In this document: positions 47,301-52,945 of the stretch, in pieces
How the letters are laid out: the number at the start of each line of letters is the position of its first letter
Position numbering within the stretch: position 1 is the first letter of the stretch
Source: Paguma larvata
Lineage: Eukaryota > Chordata > Mammalia > Carnivora > Viverridae
DNA length: 64,000 nt
Reading direction: 5' to 3'
Assembly: GCA_030068075.1 (NCBI GenBank)
Contig: CM057826.1
Span: forward strand, 72,513,312-72,577,311
Position numbers and translations under genes: made by a program
The notes under the pieces: model-generated
What the model was told of the DNA's origin: nothing
Databases searched by the model: none
What the model saw: only the letters and a program-made list of their open reading frames with translations

Positions 47301-48674
47301 ACTTACATAATTTTGACCTACTATAATTATATTTCGAAAGTAAACAGAAGTAACCCATTCAGGTTAGTGACTTTGAGGAAACATGAAGGAAGGGTTCTGG
47401 GGTGTTGAAAGTTGTTTTGTTCTTGATCCAGATGGTGGTCACACTGTGTTTAGTTTGTGAAACATGTAACTTTAATAAAATATTAACATGTAATTAAGGT
47501 ATGATTAACATATATCTTAGGTGTTTAATTTGATGGCTTTTGAGAATTGATGCACCTGTGGAACCAGCCCCTCAAACAAGCTGTAGAAATTTTCCCCTTT
47601 TCAGTCAATTTCATTCTTCTATAGATAAACCTCTTTCAGATTTCTATTATAAGATGTTGGCTCTTTCTGTTCTATAAATTTATGAAAGTGGAATGCAGTA
47701 TATACTCCTCTGCTTTTTTCCATATTCCTTAATATTATGCTTTTGGGAGATGCATCCATGTTATTCTATAGCAATAGTTTGTGCTTTAAAAAAAAATTCC
47801 CAATTCTATTTCATTTTGTGAATATACTATAAGCTATCCATTCTCTTGTTAAAATTCATTTGGTTGTTTGCAGTTTGGGCTATTATAAATGTATGAAAAT
47901 TATTGTGTCATTATAATGACAGACTCATTAATGTTTCTTTATCTTTTGTAGCTACTATAATTGATATTGTCAGATAATTGATGTTGTTGCTCTAGAATAT
48001 TTTTTACTTTAATATTTGGGGTCATTTGCATTTTAAGCTCAAGTACTTTTATATAATTCTTGTAATATATTAATTTTCTGAAACTTCATACATGAAAATG
48101 AATAAAACTCGTCCATAATCAACTAATTTTTCTAAAACATTTCTGTTTATATTTGAAAAATTGTGAATTTTTCAAAAAGAATAAAACTACATGAAGTGGC
48201 TTACATAGGTTCCAGGTCCTATTGATATTTAAGTTAGCTGCAATGTATTTTTAAGCTTTAGAATTAAAACATTCTGTGAAATAAAGACACACTTTACATT
48301 TTTCCTGGGCTATATCTTTAAGAAATTTTAAAGTTTTCGTAAACACTAAAAAGCTCCCTTAGTAACTTGATATAAGTTTATAATATTAACCACATTCTAT
48401 AATTAGAAAATTGACATTTTACAGAGATGAAATATATTTTCCTTTTCTTTGGTAAGTGGCTTTATTTCCACAAACGTTTTTTCCCTAAATAGACTTACAT
48501 ATCTGATGGTTGTATTTTTTTTTTAATTCAGGTTGTATTTGCAAAGTAGTCACTGTCTTCTTCACTGTTGTTGCATTTTGCATGTATAAATATTTATCAA
48601 AGGATACCAGTGACATCCTGCATATGCCTGCCAAGAATCAAAAAGTAAAAAAAAAAAAACAAACTAATTTATAA
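1200..48674 (+). CDS. SLCO6A1: SLCO6A1-like organic anion transporter, 3' half of gene (six coding exons)
   Basis: Gene-level entry for join(1200-1395, 17430-17583, 25809-25996, 43620-43684, 45592-45729, 48532-48674); 884 coding nt, one uninterrupted frame to TAA. All visible introns are GT-AG. Phases agree at each junction (GG|A Gly, 0|0, CG|G Arg, G|GG Gly, T|GT Cys). The family is the 12-TM OATP/SLCO transporters of the plasma membrane, which exchange bile salts, steroid conjugates and thyroid hormones; SLCO6 members are mainly gonadal (established knowledge). In the sequence I see TM8-TM12 and, between TM9 and TM10, the Kazal-like loop with about 11 cysteines. Assignment to SLCO6 rather than SLCO1/4 rests on remembered matches such as LTAPCN, SPCFAGC, GDFIDA and [14 protein letters not shown]. 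Human SLCO6A1 has about 719 residues, so the window holds roughly 40%. No lesion is seen. A closely related SLCO6 paralogue cannot be excluded. Confidence 0.88.
1396..2711. other. Intronic sequence without recognised element
   Basis: A-rich intron after the TM8-TM9 exon. No gene, RNA or repeat could be assigned. Short open frames at 2386-2647 on both strands have no family resemblance. Confidence 0.4.
2712..2973 (+). repeat. CAN-type (tRNA-derived) SINE with expanded CT tract
   Basis: tRNA-like head (GAATGGCTCAGTTGGTTAAG, then GTTCAAGCCCC box B), a body ending TTCAGATTCTGTG, then about 50 bases of (CT)n (2881-2936) and AAAATAAATAAACA. Directly followed by a second SINE in the same orientation. 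Confidence 0.85.
2974..3185 (+). repeat. CAN-type SINE, tandem with the preceding copy
   Basis: Starts GGGGCACTTGGGTGGCTCAG immediately after the A-rich tail of the upstream SINE. It contains the full body and CT region and ends in an (AAAT)n tail, so it landed in its neighbour's tail. Confidence 0.9.
3186..4342 (+). repeat. Probable old L1 fragment, ORF1-like region
   Basis: The A-rich + strand resembles L1 sense sequence, for example AAGTAAAGATATTCTCGGGT near 3467, comparable to the AAGATATTCTCAGAT stretch of the L1 ORF1 area at 6130. No reading frame survives. Class assigned by appearance only. Confidence 0.4.
4343..4580 (+). repeat. Young CAN-type SINE with perfect 14-bp target-site duplication
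   Basis: The SINE spans 4357-4566 and begins GGGGCGCCTGGGTGGCTCAG. It carries the GTCGGGCTCTGTGCTG block that I associate with felid copies and ends in a 14-base A run. It is flanked by identical AAAGTGCTCTCGAG at 4343-4356 and 4567-4580. Undiverged head and perfect duplication indicate a recent insertion. Confidence 0.95.
5930..6121 (+). repeat. Diverged CAN-type SINE
   Basis: GGGGGGCCTGGGTGATTCAT head, TTAAGCTTCCGACTCTTGAT, GATCTCATACTAGTGAGATC, CT-rich region and an A13 tail. More diverged than the felid-type copies; the target duplication is not clear. Confidence 0.75.
6301..6516 (-). repeat. CAN-type SINE, antisense, with (GA)n tract
   Basis: Read on the + strand it runs from poly-T and TTTATTTTGAGAGAGAGAC through (GA)n at 6364-6404 to GACTGAGCCACCTGGGCACG. 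Flanks ACAAGAAAGGTGTTT (6286) and ACAAGAAATGTTTAA (6517) are a diverged duplication. Confidence 0.9.
6545..6765 (+). repeat. CAN-type SINE with target-site duplication
   Basis: GGGGCACCTGGGTGGTTCAG head, full body and A-rich tail. Flanked by AAAGAAGTTCTTCAC (6530-6544) and AAAGACGTTCTTCAC (6766-6780), 14 of 15 identical. Lies head to head with the antisense SINE at 6301, about 30 bases apart. Confidence 0.93.
7171..10205 (-). repeat. Old L1, antisense: ORF2 5' part through 5' UTR
   Basis: From 7255 the + strand reads like the complement of L1 ORF2 (TTTTCAAAAAACCATCTTTT at 7389, ATTTCTGTTCTGATCTTTGT at 7451, GTTGGTCCAACCGATCAAAT region). It then passes through TAGCCCATTACATTTAAAGT at 8372. 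A GC-richer section (9000-10205) ends with AGGAGGTGAGTTCTATAGGC and CACCATCTTGGATTG, the complement of an L1 5' end. The left edge has an A18 run. No intact frame. Confidence 0.7.
9370..9890 (-). repeat. Imperfect ~256-bp direct repeats inside the L1 5' region
   Basis: AAATTAGAAGCCTGATCCTT at 9370 recurs as AAATTAGAAGTCTAATCCTT at 9626. The following text matches loosely: GCTTTTAAAGTATTCAAATAGGC versus GGTTTTAAAGTATGCAGAGAGGC, then a TTTCTG/CTCTGC-rich part and CTGCAAGCCC versus CTGCAGAACC. This suggests repeated units in the L1 5' UTR, as in several mammalian L1 lineages. Confidence 0.5.
10206..11030 (+). repeat. Old L1 fragment, sense, ORF2 3' part
   Basis: TTCAACAAATGGTGCTAGAA, ATGACCAACGGATCTAAACA and CAGATAAAAATGAGATACTCC are recognisable phrases of the L1 ORF2 C-terminal coding region. 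Contains an 18-bp tandem duplication at 10744-10779. Frame broken. Confidence 0.65.
12494..12690 (+). repeat. CAN-type SINE inside L1
   Basis: GGTGCCTGGGTGTCTCAGTC head, GTGAGTTTGAGCCCCTCATT box B region, CT-rich part, AAAAATAAATGTT tail. Confidence 0.88.
14899..15270 (+). repeat. MaLR-type solo LTR (MST/MLT-like), sense
   Basis: About 370 bp. Begins TTATTATGGAATGAATGTGT, has CATATGTTGAAGCCAATGTG, GATGGGATTAGTGTCC and CTTGATCTTGGACTTAGC. It ends GTTTAAGCCATCCAGTCTAT, GATACTTTGCTCTAGCCGCC, an end pattern I know from mammalian MaLR LTRs. It interrupts the L1 ORF2 remnant. Subfamily not determined; no internal viral sequence is present. Confidence 0.72.
15607..15895 (+). repeat. Tandemly multiplied L1 segment
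   Basis: AGCAATAGTATTAAAAAGAA...GGATAAATATAAGATATGATATTT (15786-15840) is repeated as AGCAATAGTATCAAGAAGAA... (15841-15895), a 55-bp unit. The phrase CTACCTACAAACAGCCAGAA at 15741 also has an earlier relative near 15629 (CCACCTACAAATAAGCAGAA). A single L1 normally has this ORF2 stretch once. Confidence 0.65.
17430..17583 (+). CDS. SLCO6A1: SLCO6A1 exon: first half of the Kazal-like extracellular loop
   Basis: This 154-nt exon has acceptor CTCTCTTTTTACAG|A and donor AAG|GTAAGTA, close to consensus. Its first base completes the split Gly, then 51 codons follow and end in phase 0. The peptide contains [29 protein letters not shown] and a hydrophilic end. The cysteine spacing is that of the Kazal-type domain in the large loop between TM9 and TM10 of all OATPs. 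NLT is a consensus N-glycosylation sequon. No stop or frameshift. Confidence 0.92.
17584..17690. other. Start of the Kazal-loop intron
   Basis: About 100 bases between the donor at 17584 and the L1 that starts near 17690. Contains CCTCTCAATAAGATATTC and T-rich sequence; nothing else recognised. Confidence 0.4.
19219..19430 (-). repeat. CAN-type SINE, antisense, with perfect 15-bp target-site duplication
   Basis: The + strand shows TTTATTTATTTTTGAGAGAC, then the body, then GCTGAGCCACCCAGGCACCCC. Flanks TAGAAATAAATTTTA at 19204-19218 and 19431-19445 are identical. Inserted in L1 ORF2. Confidence 0.95.
19888..20067 (+). repeat. 5'-truncated carnivore L1, 3' UTR only
   Basis: TTATGAGGGGGAGGTGAGCA opens it; GTGATGAGCACCCGGTG, CACCTGAAACTAATATTACA and TATTAACTAACCGGAATTTA are the hallmark 3' end of carnivore L1s, followed by an A-rich tail. 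It sits inside the older L1; TTTTATGGAAAAC and TTCTAATGAAAAA flanks may be a diverged target duplication. Confidence 0.82.
22335..22548 (+). repeat. CAN-type SINE with target-site duplication
   Basis: GGGGCTCCTGGGTGGCTTAG head, full body and A-rich tail. Flanked by AAATAGCAGGATC (22322-22334) and AAATAACAGGATC (22549-22561), 12 of 13 identical. Confidence 0.93.
22600..23200. other. Intronic sequence, possibly decayed antisense L1
   Basis: T-rich; TTTTCTCTTTGTTTTTGGTTTTCAACAG near 23036 resembles a stretch also seen at 37319 (TGTCTTTGGTTTTCAGCA) in the larger antisense L1, so it is likely a related fragment. Not certain. Confidence 0.4.
23205..23770 (-). repeat. Ancient interspersed repeat, class uncertain (LTR-like)
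   Basis: GTATTAATTCACTATTTCTC, AACAAATTACTACAGGC, GTGTTCCTTTCTGGAGGCTC and GCCATCTTAGAATTCTGCCT are phrases I associate with widespread old mammalian repeats, but I cannot name the family with certainty. Length about 560 bp; no coding potential. Confidence 0.5.
23887..24112 (+). repeat. CAN-type SINE with 18-bp target-site duplication
   Basis: CACCTGGGTGGCTCAGTCGG head, body and AAATAAATAAACATT tail. Flanked by TAAAATATTTCATCCATT (23869-23886) and TAAAATATTTTATCCATT (24113-24130), 17 of 18 identical. Confidence 0.94.
24131..24740 (-). repeat. Probable old antisense L1 ORF2 fragment
   Basis: Phrases such as TAATACTCTTTGTCTTAACATC and ATATTAGCTTTCTCTTGCTG resemble the complement of the older L1 ORF2 middle region. 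Heavily diverged. Confidence 0.5.
25090..25560 (+). repeat. Probable L2 LINE fragment
   Basis: ACTCTGCTCCAGCCACATTG and TCTCCTTGCTTTTCTTTGAA near 25490 match the conserved L2 phrase for this position, preceded by an exon-poor stretch with AAAACCAAACTTCCTAAATTG. The orientation matches the L2 consensus as I remember it. Confidence 0.5.
25590..25613. repeat. Short (AC)n microsatellite near the 25809 exon
   Basis: ACACACAGACACACACACAC run, about 24 bases, some 200 bases before the exon at 25809. Confidence 0.85.
25809..25996 (+). CDS. SLCO6A1: SLCO6A1 exon: second half of Kazal-like loop and TM10
   Basis: This 188-nt exon has acceptor TTTTCATTTTCACAG and donor CG|GTATGT. It starts in phase 0 and ends with two bases of an Arg codon. 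It opens [18 protein letters not shown], giving an NCS sequon and two loop cysteines. It continues [19 protein letters not shown], which closes the cysteine-rich loop, and then TM10 ([17 protein letters not shown]) and VPSTLTIL. The open frame extends on both sides into intron, but the family alignment and splice signals set the boundaries. Confidence 0.92.
25997..27480. other. Intron with degenerate internal repeats and an old unclassified repeat
   Basis: 26120-26400 contains related units with TTGTTAAAATTCATGTAT at 26129 and TTGTCAAAATTCATGTAT near 26260. 26800-27400 looks like an ancient dispersed repeat (TTGAACTGAGCTCTGAAGAT), and the 136-residue open frame on its minus strand (26931-27341) matches no family. 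Confidence 0.45.
27481..29823 (-). repeat. 5'-truncated, relatively young L1, antisense (ORF2 RT and C-terminus)
   Basis: On the minus strand this encodes broken ORF2. At 29791-29321 is a reverse-transcriptase part with [17 protein letters not shown] and the catalytic-site box read as FTDDM (usual L1 FADD). At 28272-27721 is the C-terminal domain with [20 protein letters not shown] and [16 protein letters not shown]. Then comes a pyrimidine-rich 3' UTR complement. It ends inside ORF2 (5' truncation). Flanks TTAGTAGTGGTATT (27467-27480) and TTAGCAGTGATATT (29824-29837) are a 12/14 target duplication. Several stops and frameshifts make it inactive. The most intact L1 in the window. Confidence 0.9.
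29838..32100. other. Intron, no recognised gene; purine-rich and CA/TG-rich tracts
   Basis: Contains the alternating CA/TG tract at 30196-30240, a purine-rich block (31125-31300) with a G9 run near 31189, and A-rich sequence. Minus-strand open frames of 69-107 residues here (31112-31558) are the complements of low-complexity purine tracts. Confidence 0.4.
33232..33424 (-). repeat. CAN-type SINE, antisense
   Basis: TTATTATTTATTTTGAGAG start, AATCCCAGGCAGGCACTGTC, GATTATGACCTGAGCCAAAG, ending GACAGAGCCACCCAGGCACCCC. Confidence 0.88.
33567..33762 (+). repeat. CAN-type SINE
   Basis: TCATCTGGGTGGCTCAGTCA head, ACGTCATGATCTCACGGTTC, CT-rich region and AAAAATAAATATATTTTTTT tail. Lies about 140 bases from the antisense SINE at 33232. 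Confidence 0.85.
33880..34156 (-). repeat. CAN-type SINE, antisense, with expanded (ATTC)n-type tail
   Basis: SINE body from about 33970 (TTTATTTTGAGAGAGAGACA) to CACGTGTCCCC. Its tail side has become a (CATT/CATG)n tract at 33890-33972, encoding a low-complexity His/Ser/Phe-rich open frame of no meaning. Confidence 0.85.
35322..35382. repeat. Compound (GT)n(GA)n microsatellite
   Basis: About 30 bases of GT followed directly by about 24 bases of GA. A typical variable mammalian microsatellite. A (TA)n plus T12 tract lies 80 bases upstream (35222-35248). Confidence 0.95.
36084..36302 (+). repeat. CAN-type SINE with target-site duplication
   Basis: GGGCGCCTGGGTGGCTCAGT head, full body, AAATAAATAAACATTAAAA tail. 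Flanks AAGATATATCTAG (36071-36083) and AAAATATATCTAG (36303-36315), 12 of 13 identical. Confidence 0.94.
36876..37080 (+). repeat. Diverged CAN-type SINE
   Basis: GGGGCTCCTGGATGACTCAG head, CACTCAGGTCATGATCTCTG, CT-rich region, CAAAATAATAAACTTC tail. Confidence 0.85.
37176..37216 (+). repeat. SINE head fragment only
   Basis: GGGGCACCTGAGTGGCTCAG and TTGGTTAAGCGGCCGACTTC match the first ~40 bases of a CAN SINE, then the sequence returns to L1-like DNA (CTGGACTTTAACTTTCAGC). The body and A tail are absent. Confidence 0.8.
37461..37855 (-). repeat. Full-length MLT1-type MaLR solo LTR, antisense
   Basis: The + strand begins TGTATTCATTTGCTAGGCTG, contains GGGTGGCTTAAACAACAGCT and TTATTGTCTCACAGCTCTGG, then GACACAATTCAACCCATAGCA, the reverse complement of the MLT1 LTR pattern from end to end (395 bp). 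Flanks GTAAG (37456-37460) and GTAAC (37856-37860) fit the 5-bp duplication of ERVL-MaLR elements. No internal viral genes. Confidence 0.82.
37861..38350. other. Intronic, likely an old repeat of uncertain class
   Basis: CTTGACTGGGGTTTCTCATG, GACTGGATTTCCAAGACAGC and the 15-base A run at 38336 look like a decayed interspersed repeat. I cannot name the family. Confidence 0.4.
38965..39240 (-). other. Candidate transcript-like 3' end (AATAAA + A tail), origin unknown
   Basis: On the minus strand, sequence reads AAATAAAGCTATTGT followed by an A8 tail (T8 at 38965-38972; TTTATT at 38981-38986 is the AATAAA complement). This looks like the end of a processed RNA copy. The roughly 250 bases upstream match no gene I recognise. 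Confidence 0.35.
39241..40699. repeat. Old L1-type 3' sequence and unassigned intron
   Basis: 39880-40170 (GAAAAAAGACAGAACAGTAA, AGTATGCTACTTCCCG, ending CAACAAATAAAGTTTAA) resembles the 3' end of an old L1 lineage in sense orientation. The rest is unassigned. Confidence 0.4.
40700..40822 (-). repeat. CAN-type SINE, antisense, shortened
   Basis: A12 tract, AGTTTATGTCTTCTC, then CAACAGAGCCCAATGCGGGG, GATCATGACCTGAACTGAAG and CTGACTGAGCCACACAGGCGCCC. The CT-rich region is missing, so it is internally deleted. Confidence 0.85.
40930..41345 (+). repeat. Ancient dispersed repeat, class uncertain
   Basis: TTTAAGCTGAGCCCTGAGGG, then AAGGGGAAGCTGTTGAAGGAT, GTGATCAGAATTTCACAG and AATCACTTTGGCTTTTAGG are phrases of a common old mammalian repeat whose other parts may appear at 44590 and 51780-52330. 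No coding content. Confidence 0.45.
41924..42106 (-). repeat. CAN-type SINE, antisense
   Basis: TTTTAAAAGTTTATTTATTTTGGGACAG, (GA)-rich tract, AATCCCAAGCAGGCTCCATG, ending CCTGAGCCACCCAGGCGTTCCC. Confidence 0.9.
42107..43619. other. Intron before the 65-nt exon
   Basis: AT-rich, with a GC-richer block at 42820-43290 (ACAGAGGTCCAGCAGGACAG, GAGCCTATTGATGTAGCACC, AAGAGTGGATTTCAGAGGG) that looks like a decayed interspersed repeat. The 82-residue frame at 43049-43297 lies in this block and matches no protein family. Confidence 0.4.
43620..43684 (+). CDS. SLCO6A1: SLCO6A1 65-nt micro-exon: TM11 start
   Basis: Found by searching the long intron for the missing piece between TM10 and the next exon. 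Acceptor ATTACTCTTCGCTCACAG, donor TTTG|GTATGG. The first G completes CGG (Arg) from the preceding exon; 21 codons follow ([21 protein letters not shown]), and the last G pairs with GG of the next exon. The SLALG core is a hallmark of this position in OATPs (human SLCO1B1 has LKSLALGFHS), and a 65-nt exon here is usual for the family. Without it the neighbouring exons would join out of frame. Confidence 0.88.
43685..45591. other. Intron, nothing firmly identified
   Basis: AT-rich with A-runs at 44850 and 44885-44900. A short stretch (44612-44650, ATTATCTGATTTACGTTTAA) resembles the old repeat at 41230. No gene or RNA seen. Confidence 0.4.
45592..45729 (+). CDS. SLCO6A1: SLCO6A1 exon: TM11 and last extracellular loop
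   Basis: This 138-nt exon has acceptor TACTGCATTTTTCATAG and donor AT|GTAAGTGA. It reads [18 protein letters not shown], then [18 protein letters not shown] and [14 protein letters not shown]...GDHSC matches the conserved end of TM11, and the three-cysteine loop (C...C...C) before TM12 is typical of OATPs. The GNCWIYNK motif corresponds to the GxCxxYN of SLCO1 members. It ends after one base of a Cys codon. Confidence 0.92.
45730..48531. other. Last intron: decayed L1 pieces, otherwise plain
   Basis: 46985-47480 reads as L1 sense 3' sequence (ATGGAATGGATAAATAAATTG, AACAATGGAATAGTATATAG, CACTGTATGATTCCACTTAC). 47490-48000 resembles L1 in the opposite sense (CAGTTTGGGCTATTATAAAT). The remainder is unassigned. 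Confidence 0.5.
48532..48674 (+). CDS. SLCO6A1: SLCO6A1 terminal coding exon: TM12, cytoplasmic tail and stop
   Basis: The acceptor is a long T-tract followed by AATTCAG. The exon begins [22 protein letters not shown] (TM12) and continues with a short tail, [16 protein letters not shown], then a lysine run encoded partly by a 13-A homopolymer (48647-48659). It ends QTNL and TAA at 48672-48674. The C-terminal T-N-L fits a class I PDZ ligand pattern (inference; several OATPs bind PDZK1). The 3' UTR appears short, with AATAAA 59 bases after the stop. Confidence 0.88.
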
Positions 48675-48732
48675 CTGGATCATCAATGTGGAAGAATTAT
48701 ACACTGTCAGTCCATCAATGAAATGTTATACT

Positions 48733-48738
48733 AATAAA
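48733..48738 (+). promoter_or_regulatory. Candidate polyadenylation signal of the SLCO6A1-like gene
   Basis: AATAAA lies 59 bases after the stop codon; a second AATAAA lies at 48770-48775 and is followed by a short TGTG-containing stretch. The spacing would give a 3' UTR of about 80-125 bases. Position alone supports this; AT-rich DNA makes chance hexamers common. Confidence 0.55.
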
Positions 48739-48779
48739 ATTTGAAATAATTTAATATAGTTGCATGTTTAATAAATGAA

Positions 48780-49750
48780 TGTGACTCACATGACCCCATG
48801 AGTTTTATTATGGTTTGAGTACAAATATAATAATATGGTGTCAGCGTTTTGGATTTTTAAATATATTGTAAAATACACATTTAATAACTTTAATAAAAAG
48901 AGAATACTTTTAATGAAAAGGATAAAGCAGAAGTGGGAAAATACACATAAGTTAATTTTTGACTACAGTGACGTGTATTAATTATTAGCTTCTGGTTATG
49001 CAGGACTATTTAGGGATCATATAGTTTATTCTTATTACTTTCATTTGGGCTGTGGATGTTTTCTTCTCAGTAATTTTTCAAAATAAAATTGGATTTGTCA
49101 ATCAGGTTCATATAATAAAACTTTAAATTAATGTCATACTTATTCTCCAAAAGCAGAGAGTTTCAAGCTTCCAAAAAATTAACATTTTATTTATCTTTTA
49201 TTTCACCATGGAGAGGTTTCTTTTGAAACTATCTCTGGTCATTAGGCCAATCTGCAACACATATGTTCATGCACCTTTAATTTTAGTGGAGACAAAATTC
49301 AAAATGATCCTATACATCTCTATTTTTACTTTTAGTTGAGTTTTATTGATAAAGACTACCTGATGCTGAACTGACTTCCATTTTTGTGTTTTTTATATTT
49401 CATTGTATGATAATTATAATTATTTCATGTGAAAATATTCAAATTTAAATGTAGAAAATGTGGCAACCATTTGTGGAATTTTTCTTAAGCTTAAGTGTGT
49501 TTTTCTAGAGAGTTTTTCTTATAAGTTTTACTTATAAGAAATTAATAGCAAGAAATTATATAAGAATTTATAAGAAATTATAAGAAATTTGTAGCAATTT
49601 TCTTAATATTGAAATAAAAATCAGATTGTTATAAAACAAAAAACTTATCTACATTGCTTCTATTGTTCTCTCAGGAGAAGAAACAATCGACAGAACTTCT
49701 CCTTTGTTATGCAAATTAGTCGATGACCCCTGTGTTTAATTGTATTGCCC
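48780..49750. other. Intergenic, AT-rich, with a 27-bp hairpin and short repeats
   Basis: No gene visible. 49515-49541 forms a perfect 12-bp stem with 3-base loop, followed by repeated TATAAGAAAT units to about 49590. Confidence 0.45.
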
Positions 49751-49751
49751 A

Positions 49752-50125
49752 ATTTTTTCCTTTCCCCAAATTTTTATTTAAATTCCAGTTTGTTAACATA
49801 CAGTGTAATATTAGGTCCAGGTGTAGAAGTTAGTGATTCATCACTTACATACAACACCTTGTGCTCATCACAAGTGGCCTCCTTAATACCCATCACGCAT
49901 TTAACACCCCCCACCCCCACCTCTTCTCTAGTAACCCTCAGTTTGCTCTCTGTAGTTGAGTGTCTCTTGGTTTCCCACTCTTTTTACCCCCTATGTTCAT
50001 TTGTTTTGTTTCTTAAATTTCACATGTGAGTGAAATCGTTTGGTATATACCTATCTCTGGCTGAGTTATTTTGCTTAGCAAAGTACACTCTAGCTCCATC
50101 CACGTCCTTGCAAATGGCCTATTCA
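49752..50125 (-). repeat. 5'-truncated carnivore L1 3' end, antisense
   Basis: AAATTCCAGTTTGTTAACAT, ACAGTGTAATATTAGGTCCA, ACTTACATACAACACCTTGT and ATTTCACATGTGAGTGAAAT are the complement of the carnivore L1 3' UTR and the end of ORF2. Confidence 0.82.
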
Positions 50126-51030
50126 CAGTATCGGCTGGCAGAAGGAATTATGAAGCAGGGAGTATTTATATTCTGTCTTTTTTCATTAACTCCAACATGC
50201 ATTTATGAAAACCTATACAGTGTCTTTATGTGAAATTCTGCTTGACTGTTTGACTCTGTTTAAACCAGTAGGACTGCAGAACATTTGAGGATCAGAGTGT
50301 GAAAACAGGAGTTTCTCCTTTAAAGATTATATAAGATCTATTTCTGTGCCCTACATTCAGAAAAGAATAATTACACTTAATGTTTACCTAAATAGTGGAA
50401 ATATATCTGTGGTGATCTGTGTTTTCATAATAAAATGCCTTCTTATGAAACATTTCCCATATGTTTTTTTTCCCATATGTTTTTAAAGTGTATAAGATTT
50501 TAAACATTAGTATATAACATAGGTTTTTCTAGGAGACTTAGTTTAATAATCTTAGGTTACTCATATCCTTTATTAATATTCTTGTCTATAGATACCTGAA
50601 AATATATACAAGTAGGAAATAAGGTAAAACAATGCAGATCCATTTTGAAGGTGCTTATAGCATATGTGTGTGTCTGTATATATTATCTGTATATTTATCC
50701 TTTTTTCAGAAAACAAATCATCAAAGATATAATAAAAATTATAATAATTTGAGTACTAGTGTTAAGACTTTAAATTTGAATATAGATTTCTGATACAACA
50801 GAACATTTGTTTCTGTCACAAATTCATTTATAAATATATGGATTGGTAAATAAAGAAATGATGTAAGTACAACCCAGAAGTTTCATTGGTTAACACCAAT
50901 GCATGAAAACCTACTGTGGATTTATCTGTGCTAAAATGGATTAAGATAGTGGTTGTTTTTGTTAGAACTCTGGTTACAATGTTCTGCCCATTTTAAAATC
51001 GGATTATTTGTGGGTTTTTTTGTTTTTTGT
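50126..51030. other. Intergenic, nothing identified
   Basis: AT-rich; a T/TG run at 51014-51042 precedes the next L1 piece. Confidence 0.4.
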
Positions 51031-51044
51031 TTTGTTTGTTTGTT

Positions 51045-51665
51045 CCCCCCCACCGCCCCCCATGTTGAGTTGAATCAGTTCTTTATATGTTTTAGGTACT
51101 AATCCTTTATTGGATATGCCATTTGCAAATTTCTTCTCCCATTCAGTAGGTTGTCTTTTAGTTTTGTTGGTTGTTGCCTTTGCTATGTAGAAGCTTTTTA
51201 TTCTGATATAGTCCCAGTAGCTTATTTTGCTTTTGCTTCCCTTGCCTCAGGAGGTATATCTCGAAAAATGTTACTACGGCTGATATCAGAGAAATTACTG
51301 CCTGTGCTCTCTTCTTGGATTTTTATGGTTTCAGGCCTCATATTTAGGTTCTTAGTCCACTTTTAGGTATTTGTGTATGTGTGTATGGTGTAGGAAGGTG
51401 GTCTCATTTCTTTCTTTTGCATGTAGCTGTCCAGTTTCCCAAAATCATTGGTTGGATACACTATATTTTTCCCATTGCATTTTCTTGCCTCCTCCTTTGA
51501 ACATTAATTAACCTTGTAATTGTGGGTTTATTTCTGCATTTTCTTTCTGTTTTATTGAGCAATATGTCTATTTTTGTGGTAGTACCATACATTTTGATCA
51601 CTACAGTTTTGTAATATAATTTGAAGTCTGGAATTTTGATACTTCCAGTTTTGTCGTAACTGGGA
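51045..51665 (-). repeat. L1 ORF2 fragment, antisense
   Basis: TTTGCAAATTTCTTCTCCCA, GTAGGTTGTCTTTTAGTTTT, GCTATGTAGAAGCTTTTTAT and AATTTGAAGTCTGGAATTTT are the complement of a continuous L1 ORF2 section. Truncated at both ends and without a tail. Confidence 0.82.
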
Positions 51666-51699
51666 GTCAGCAATATAACAATAATTCATTGATCCATGG

Positions 51700-52945
51700 A
51701 AAAAGATAAATTTTTCCAATATAGGAAAAGAGTCTACTATGAACTGAGGAATTCTGAAGAATATAGCATCTAATAAATGGCTAGAGGAAGAGACTAAGAA
51801 AGAAAAGCAAGAAGAAAACCAGGGCTGAAATCAGTACTATAAAGGCAAGGTAAGAAAGTACATGAAGACAATGGGGGTGGTCAAAATTGCCACGTGTTGC
51901 TGAGAGGTCAAGGAAAATAAACAATGAAAATGTTAACTGGATTTAGCAACAGAGTTTGTTGGATACTAGAATGAGAGAAATTTCAGAAGAATTGTAGGAA
52001 GAGAAGCCAAATGGCAATAGATTAAGAAATGTGTTGGAGAAGAGCAATTGGACACATTATATGTAAACAAGATCTTCTGTAAGTATAGCTGTGAACAGAA
52101 CATAAGAGCCGGTAGTTGGCCACAATGCTGAGGTTTGTTAAGGGTGGTAGATGAAGTGATTGTTGCTATAAGTGTTGTGATGGATGGCTTATCAAAGACT
52201 GATAAGAAGAAACAAGTAGGAAGAGATTGCGCTCTAAGAACAAGAATATAATTAATAGAAAGATATTGGTAAAAAGGGGGTTGGATGGGTTCCAAAGCAC
52301 AAGAAGAAGGATTAACTGTACTAAAGAGAAGACTTCTTCCTTTGCAACAGAAGTCACCAAGGAAAGGGTGGGTGAAACTGCATGTAATTTTGCAGGTTTG
52401 ATGGCTAAAACTTGAATGTGTCTCCTCTCCTTAAAATCATTTCCTCATGAACTAACCTTTGCAACCTATGCTCTGTTAACATACACAGCACGATACTTCT
52501 CTAACTACCTCTTGTTTGTTTCTTCTTCAAATTTGCCCTCCTCCCTGTTGTGAAAGGAATCTTTTTAAAAAGCCAATCCGATCATGTTATACAGTAAGTT
52601 GTAATTTTTTATCTGCCTGGCTCTTTTCTAGATAAACAGCCTTTGTAAGGAAGCATTACATCGTTCATTACTCTTTTCTCACTCATTCTTAAATGATGAA
52701 TGTTCAAAAAAAATATTAGATGAATAAATGGCTGGTGACTTTATCTTTAATGCCATTTGCACCAAAGTGTTTTTTCTTATTGAGATAATCAGATGACAGA
52801 TTGCTAAATAAAAGTATAAAATCTTCTATGGAGCTTTGAGATTTCACAATTAAGATCTTAAGAACTTCTTTTCAAAGCCACTTCCCTACTTGCTCAAGCC
52901 TCCCTCACTTGCTATTTAAAAGCATACTTCTGCAAAGTTTGCTCA
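51700..52945. repeat. Ancient dispersed repeat plus unassigned intergenic DNA
   Basis: 51780-52330 (AAAGAAAAGCAAGAAGAAAA, CACGTGTTGCTGAGAGGTCA, GGATTTAGCAACAGAGTTTG) matches an old mammalian repeat pattern. The class is not known to me. Confidence 0.4.
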
